A stretch of DNA of 64,000 nt, taken from the NCBI RefSeq assembly GCF_019890725.1, contig NZ_JAINZZ010000004.1, forward strand, positions 62,001 to 126,000. The letters run 5' to 3'. Positions 59,347-64,000 of this stretch are shown piece by piece. The translations under genes and the position numbers were made by a program. Each line of letters starts with the position of its first letter. The first letter of the stretch is position 1. The DNA comes from Actinacidiphila acidipaludis. Lineage in GTDB: Bacteria; Actinomycetota; Actinomycetes; Streptomycetales; Streptomycetaceae. Under the pieces are notes generated by a model, which worked only from the letters and a program-made list of their open reading frames with translations, was not told the DNA's origin and did not search any database.

Positions 59347-59391
59347 GGCAGTGCCGGGGGTCGTGTCTTCCGCATGACAGATGTCATGCGG
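59347..59391 (-). promoter_or_regulatory. shared dyad promoter of the ABC-kinase operon
   Basis: TGACAGATGTCA (59375-59386) is the core of a 22-bp dyad with 10-bp perfect arms (59370-59391). It lies 62 nt before the start at 59313. Reading toward the gene, CACTGCC begins 21 nt after the core (59353-59347), as in the other kinase operon. It is the probable binding site of the response regulator. Confidence 0.7.
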
Positions 59392-59484
59392 CGCGGCGGA
59401 CGCCCGTCACGCGGTCGGGCGTGCGGCGGGCGTGCGGGCCGGTGGCGACAGGCGCCTGCGGCCGACCCGGACGCGGGCATGGAA

Positions 59485-59526
59485 CAGCCCGTACCCGGTC
59501 TGTTTGGGGTGTCCGGGTACGGGCTG
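59485..59526 (-). terminator. terminator of the peptide-transport operon
   Basis: CAGCCCGTACCCGG (59485-59498) pairs with its complement (59513-59526) around a 14-nt loop, about 48 nt after the last ATPase gene stop. Confidence 0.7.
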
Positions 59527-59573
59527 CTTCCGAGTGGAGGACGGACTGAGCCCGGGTCAATGGGTGGAGGACG

Positions 59574-60689
<1,116 letters not shown>

Positions 60690-60711
60690 TGCTTGTGTCC
60701 TCGAGTCCTGG

Positions 60712-61773
60712 TCAGCGCAGCCGCGGCTGGATCTGCTCGGTGAAGATGTCGCGCTTCTGGGCCACCGTCAGGTGGCACGCGGACCCCCGCCCGGCCGGAA
60801 GCAGCGGCCGTTCCGTACTGCACCGGTCGCCGCCCACGGTGTCCACGAAGGCGCACCGGGTGTGGAACGGGCAACCCGACGGCGGGTTCAGCAGGCTCGG
60901 CGGCGAACCGGGGATCGGCGCCAGCGGCACGTCCACGTCCGCCGACAGCCGCGGGATCGAGCCCAGCAGTCCCCACGCGTAAGGGTGTTCCGGCGTCTTG
61001 AGGATGTCCCGGACGGTACCGCGCTCGACGGCGCGGCCCGCGTACATCACCAGGACGTCGTCGGCCATGTTGGCGATGACGCCGAGGTCGTGCGTGATGA
61101 AGATGATCGCGGTGCCGGTCTCCTGCTGGAGGTCCTTGAGCAGGTCCAGGATCTGGGCCTGCACGGTGACGTCCAGCGCGGTGGTCGGCTCGTCGGCGAT
61201 CACCAGCTCCGGGTCGCAGACCAGCGCCATGGCGATCATCGCGCGCTGGCGCATACCGCCGGAGAACTGGTGCGGGTAGTCGTCCACCCGGGTCTTGGGC
61301 TGCGGGATGCCGACCCGTGCCAGCATCTCGATGGCGCGGTCCTTGGCCTCCTTCTTGGAGGCGCCCATGTGCTTCATGTAGGGCTCGGCGATCTGGCGCC
61401 CGACCGTGTAGTACGGCGACAGGGCGGTCAGCGAGTCCTGGAAGACCATGGACATCTTCTTGCCGCGCATCTTTTCCAGCGTCCGCGGGGAGGCGCCGGT
61501 CAGCTCCTGGCCGTCCAGCACGATCTCGCCGGCGATGGTGGTGTTGCGCGGGTTGTGCAGTCCCAGGATCGCCAGGTTGGTGACCGACTTGCCGGAGCCG
61601 GACTCGCCCACGATGCCGAGGGTCTTGCCCCGGTCGAGGTCGAACGACAGGCCGTCGACGGCCTTCACGGTGCCGTCCTCGGTGGCGAACTGCACGTACA
61701 GATCACGCACCGAAAGGAAGTGCTCGGATCCCTGAGGCGTGGGCTGGGCCTCGGGCTTCGTCAGAGTGGTCAC
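60712..61773 (-). CDS. dipeptide/oligopeptide ABC transporter ATPase (DppD/OppD-type)
   Basis: 353 aa from GTG. Walker A GESGSGKS near residue 57, signature FSGGMRQRAMIAMALVCDP, Walker B LVIADEPTTALD, and the C-terminal HPYAWGLLGSIP and CPFHTRCAFVD regions. GGAGAA upstream lies just after the stop of the dppC stub. It is 22 bp before the second ATPase gene, in the same operon. Confidence 0.92.
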   Translation of the reverse strand: MTTLTKPEAQPTPQGSEHFLSVRDLYVQFATEDGTVKAVDGLSFDLDRGKTLGIVGESGSGKSVTNLAILGLHNPRNTTIAGEIVLDGQELTGASPRTLEKMRGKKMSMVFQDSLTALSPYYTVGRQIAEPYMKHMGASKKEAKDRAIEMLARVGIPQPKTRVDDYPHQFSGGMRQRAMIAMALVCDPELVIADEPTTALDVTVQAQILDLLKDLQQETGTAIIFITHDLGVIANMADDVLVMYAGRAVERGTVRDILKTPEHPYAWGLLGSIPRLSADVDVPLAPIPGSPPSLLNPPSGCPFHTRCAFVDTVGGDRCSTERPLLPAGRGSACHLTVAQKRDIFTEQIQPRLR

Positions 61774-61785
61774 GGGCGGGTTCTC

Positions 61786-61857
61786 CTACCGGGTGGTGCG
61801 CTTGTCGCGGTCGGGGGCTCCCCCGCCGGAGGCAGGGGGCGTGGCTACCGCGGTCAT
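61786..61857 (-). pseudogene. stub of the second permease gene (dppC-like)
   Basis: A 23-codon frame, MTAVATPPASGGGAPDRDK..., starts with an ATGA overlap on the first permease gene and ends at TAG right before the ribosome-binding site of the next ATPase gene. This is exactly where the second permease gene stands in such operons, and Pro/Ala/Thr-rich soluble N-termini like this open streptomycete DppC proteins. The whole membrane part, about 280 codons, is missing. Confidence 0.6.
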
Positions 61858-62837
61858 GCGAGCCGGATCCGCGGGTCGATGATGGCGTAGGCGGCGTCGA
61901 CGACGATGTTGAAGATGACGATGGCGCTGGCGCTGAAGAGCATCACGGCCATCTCCAGCGGCAGGTCGCGCTGACCCACGGCGTTGACCGCGAGGTTGCC
62001 GAGACCGTGCAGCCCGAAGGTGTACTCGGTGATGATCGCGCCGCCGAAGACGCTGCCCAGGTCGATGCCGAAGATCGTGATGATGGACGCGGCGGCGCCG
62101 CGCAGCGCGTACCGGTAGAACACGTACTTCGAGCCCATGCCCTTGGCGCGGGCGGTGCGGATGTGGTCCTCGGAGAGCTGCTCGACCATCAGGGAGCGGG
62201 TCTGCCGACTGTAGTTGGACCAGAAGATGACCGACATCACCAGGCAGGGCAGCACGAGGCCGTTGAGCGAACCGATCGGGTCGGACGTCCACGTCGGGTC
62301 GTGACCGTGGTCGAACCAGCCCAGGTTGTCGGCGAACAGGGCGATGGCCAGCGGGCCGATGAAGTAGATCTGGACCGAGTTGCCGATCAGCGAGATCGAG
62401 CTGGCGAAGCGGTCGAAGGTCTTGCCCTGCTGCCAGGCGGACAGCATGCCGAGACCCACACCGATGATGAGGAACGCGGCGGAGCCGCCGACGGCCAGCG
62501 AGAAGGTCGTCGGGTAGCGGTCCTTCAGGAGGGGCCAGATCGCCGTGTCGTTGGCGAAGGAGAACCCGAAGCAGGGGGCCCCGCAGTTCTGCCCGTCGGG
62601 CATGGTGCGACCGACGAAGATGCCCTTGATGTAGTCCCACCACTGCTGGTAGATCGGCAGGTCCAGGCCCATGCGGTGGTGGATCGCCGCCACCAGGTCG
62701 GGGTTCGAGCAGTTCTTGCCGCACGCGAGCCGGGCGGGGTCCGCCGGCAGCACGAAGAACAGGAAGTACGTAACGATCGAGATGAGCAACAGGATGATGA
62801 TCGCGCCGAGGACGCGTCGTGTGAGGAAACGGAGCAT
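61854..62837 (-). CDS. dipeptide/oligopeptide ABC transporter permease (DppB/OppB-type)
   Basis: 327 aa with six spans. It opens MLRFLTRRVLGAIIILLLISIVTYFLFFVLPADPA, has a large periplasmic loop after span 1, and the binding-protein-dependent transport EAA region TARAKGMGSKYVFYRYALRGAAASIITIFGIDLGS near residues 226-260, ending GLGNLAVNAVGQRDLPLEMAVML. It would normally pair with a DppC-type permease, which is reduced to a stub here. Confidence 0.92.
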   Translation of the reverse strand: MLRFLTRRVLGAIIILLLISIVTYFLFFVLPADPARLACGKNCSNPDLVAAIHHRMGLDLPIYQQWWDYIKGIFVGRTMPDGQNCGAPCFGFSFANDTAIWPLLKDRYPTTFSLAVGGSAAFLIIGVGLGMLSAWQQGKTFDRFASSISLIGNSVQIYFIGPLAIALFADNLGWFDHGHDPTWTSDPIGSLNGLVLPCLVMSVIFWSNYSRQTRSLMVEQLSEDHIRTARAKGMGSKYVFYRYALRGAAASIITIFGIDLGSVFGGAIITEYTFGLHGLGNLAVNAVGQRDLPLEMAVMLFSASAIVIFNIVVDAAYAIIDPRIRLA

Positions 62838-62888
62838 CGGGAGGCTCTTCCATGGGAGCGCGAGCTGCGGCCGCGCGGTCAGATCCGG

Positions 62889-62927
62889 GACCAGCCGGCC
62901 CCGGCGGGGCGCCGGGGCCGGCTGGTC
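62889..62927 (-). terminator. intercistronic hairpin between binding protein and permease genes
   Basis: A perfect 17-bp stem (62889-62905 with 62911-62927) and 5-nt loop in the 100-bp gap. In this place such hairpins lower permease expression or stabilise the binding-protein mRNA. Confidence 0.75.
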
Positions 62928-62936
62928 GAGGAGGAA

Positions 62937-64000
62937 CTACGGCTGCTTGACGAACACCGTGTTGGCGTTGATGACGCCGGTCACCGTGTTGTAGGTGACA
63001 CCACCGAGGTTGGTGCCGTAGATGTTGAAGTACTTGTCGAACAGGAACGGCACCTGGGCGGTGTCGTTCTGCAGCGAGTACTCCGACAGCTTCTCCCAGT
63101 CAGCGGTCTGCTGCTTGAGGTCGGTCTCCGCCTTGATGCGGTCGATCTCGGAGTTGATGTGGTCGTCGTTCAGGAACGAGTAGTTGTTCGTTCCGTCCTG
63201 CAGGTTGCGGCCGTCCATGGTCGGCGGGATGACCGTCGAGGCGTTCGGCCAGTCCGCGCCCCAGCCGGTGCGGTAGATGTCGTACTGGTTGTTGACCTTG
63301 CCGACGACCGTGTAGAAGGAGGTCGGGTCGATCGGCTTGCGCACGACCTGGAAGCCCGCCTTCTCCAGCGCGTTCGCGATGGTCAGCGAGATGTTCGTCC
63401 AGCGCGGGGTGTTGGCGTACGGGAAGACCAGCTTCGGGTGCGGCTGACCGGCCTCCTGCAGCAGCTGCTTGGCCTTCTCCACGTCACCGGTCGGCTTGGC
63501 GAGCTTGCCGAACGGGTCGAACTGCTTCCAGCCGCCCACGGTCGGGCTCATCAGCGTGGTGCCGAGGTCGCCCTGCGCCGCGCCACCGAACGCCTGCTGC
63601 ACCTGGGCCATCGGGAACGCGTAGGCGATGGCCTGGCGGACCTTCGGGTTGGTGATGCGCTTGGTGTTGATGTCGAGGGTCTCGACGTACGGCTGGTACT
63701 GGTTGATCGTCCGCGCCTTGTACTGGGCGCCGTTGACCAGGGTGCTCATCTGCGACACGTCGGCGGTGCCGGACAGGTCGATGGCGTTCTTGTCGGTGCC
63801 CGCGGCGGCCATGATCCGCTGGGTCAGGCCAGGCTGACCGATACCCAGGTTGAAGTTCCACGAGTCCGGGTAGGCGTTGCGGATCGGGTCCGTCTTCGGG
63901 TCCCAGTTGGGGTTCCGGACGAAGACCAGGGACTTGCCCGGCTTGTACGAGGAGATCTTGTACGGGCCGGAGGAGACCGGGTGGTTGTTGTATGCGCCCT
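62937..64000 (-). CDS. peptide ABC transporter substrate-binding protein, C-terminal part (runs off window)
   Basis: The minus-strand frame is open from the window edge to TAG at 62937, at least 354 codons. Family 5 extracellular binding protein features are visible: NPNWDPKTDPIRNAYPDSWNF, NPKVRQAIAYAFPMAQVQQAFGG, YPYANTPRW-like FPYANTPRWTNISLTIANALEKAGFQV, and YRTGWGADWPNASTVIPPTMDGRN. It captures peptides outside the cell for the permease encoded next. The N-terminus with the lipoprotein signal is beyond the window. Confidence 0.92.
   Translation of the reverse strand, partial: GAYNNHPVSSGPYKISSYKPGKSLVFVRNPNWDPKTDPIRNAYPDSWNFNLGIGQPGLTQRIMAAAGTDKNAIDLSGTADVSQMSTLVNGAQYKARTINQYQPYVETLDINTKRITNPKVRQAIAYAFPMAQVQQAFGGAAQGDLGTTLMSPTVGGWKQFDPFGKLAKPTGDVEKAKQLLQEAGQPHPKLVFPYANTPRWTNISLTIANALEKAGFQVVRKPIDPTSFYTVVGKVNNQYDIYRTGWGADWPNASTVIPPTMDGRNLQDGTNNYSFLNDDHINSEIDRIKAETDLKQQTADWEKLSEYSLQNDTAQVPFLFDKYFNIYGTNLGGVTYNTVTGVINANTVFVKQP

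Overview
The window is about 73% GC with the strong third-position G/C codon bias, GTG starts and short Shine-Dalgarno sequences typical of a streptomycete (Streptomyces or a close relative in Streptomycetaceae). No rRNA, tRNA, CRISPR array, transposase, integrase or phage gene is visible. Most of it is core chromosome. Roughly 13-31 kb keeps the gene content of a Mycobacterium tuberculosis region I know (dapE, LOG protein, folP2, Rv1209-like, tag, Rv1211/DUF3117, O-methyltransferase, ECF sigma factor, anti-sigma factor, tatB, mrp, MgtE-N/CBS protein, DUF1003, corA). Two members of that set are missing here: the htrA-like protease between anti-sigma factor and tatB, and gpgS next to folP.

Layout. 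0-4.3 kb: partial DUF3152-like gene, hydrolase, acidic small protein, TetR regulator, DUF3107, small membrane protein, ferritin-like protein. 4.3-7 kb: long leader and a DEAD-box RNA helicase with a repetitive basic tail, apparently starting at CTG. 7-13 kb: hydrolase, 46-aa protein, MarC, PHP phosphoesterase, zinc-ribbon protein, MFS exporter, SUFU-like protein. 13-20 kb: CorA, EamA exporter, lipoprotein, MgtE-N/CBS protein, DUF1003, Mrp. 20-24.5 kb: tatB, anti-sigma and sigma factors, and a divergent O-methyltransferase with a probable ATT start. 24.5-34.2 kb: enoyl-CoA hydratase, Tag, DivIVA-like protein, FolP, LOG, esterase, DapE, transglycosylase-like protein, DapC, ferredoxin. 34.3-36.2 kb: GNAT and SirB1-like genes.

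36.3-45.2 kb is the outstanding accessory block. It holds a 1744-aa protein with a kinase-like N-terminus, a NACHT/STAND P-loop ATPase core and a long helical C-terminus. Downstream on the same strand are a VMAP-like adaptor and a vWA protein whose genes overlap by 4 nt. A small membrane-anchored gene lies between them on the other strand. This resembles the NTP-dependent conflict systems (vWA-MoxR-VMAP, STAND) of multicellular bacteria, with a NACHT protein where a MoxR ATPase would be expected.

45.4-55 kb holds an orphan response regulator, small accessory genes including one frameshifted gene, a TetR gene with a clear operator, a Tat-exported phosphoesterase, and a membrane protein-histidine kinase-response regulator operon. 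55-59.3 kb holds a degenerate protease-like gene and an ABC ATPase-permease-kinase operon with no regulator of its own. The two kinase operons share a TGACA-NN-TGTCA dyad at the same distance from their start codons. 59.5-64 kb is a dipeptide/oligopeptide ABC operon (binding protein, one permease, two ATPases) in which the second permease gene is reduced to a 23-codon stub.
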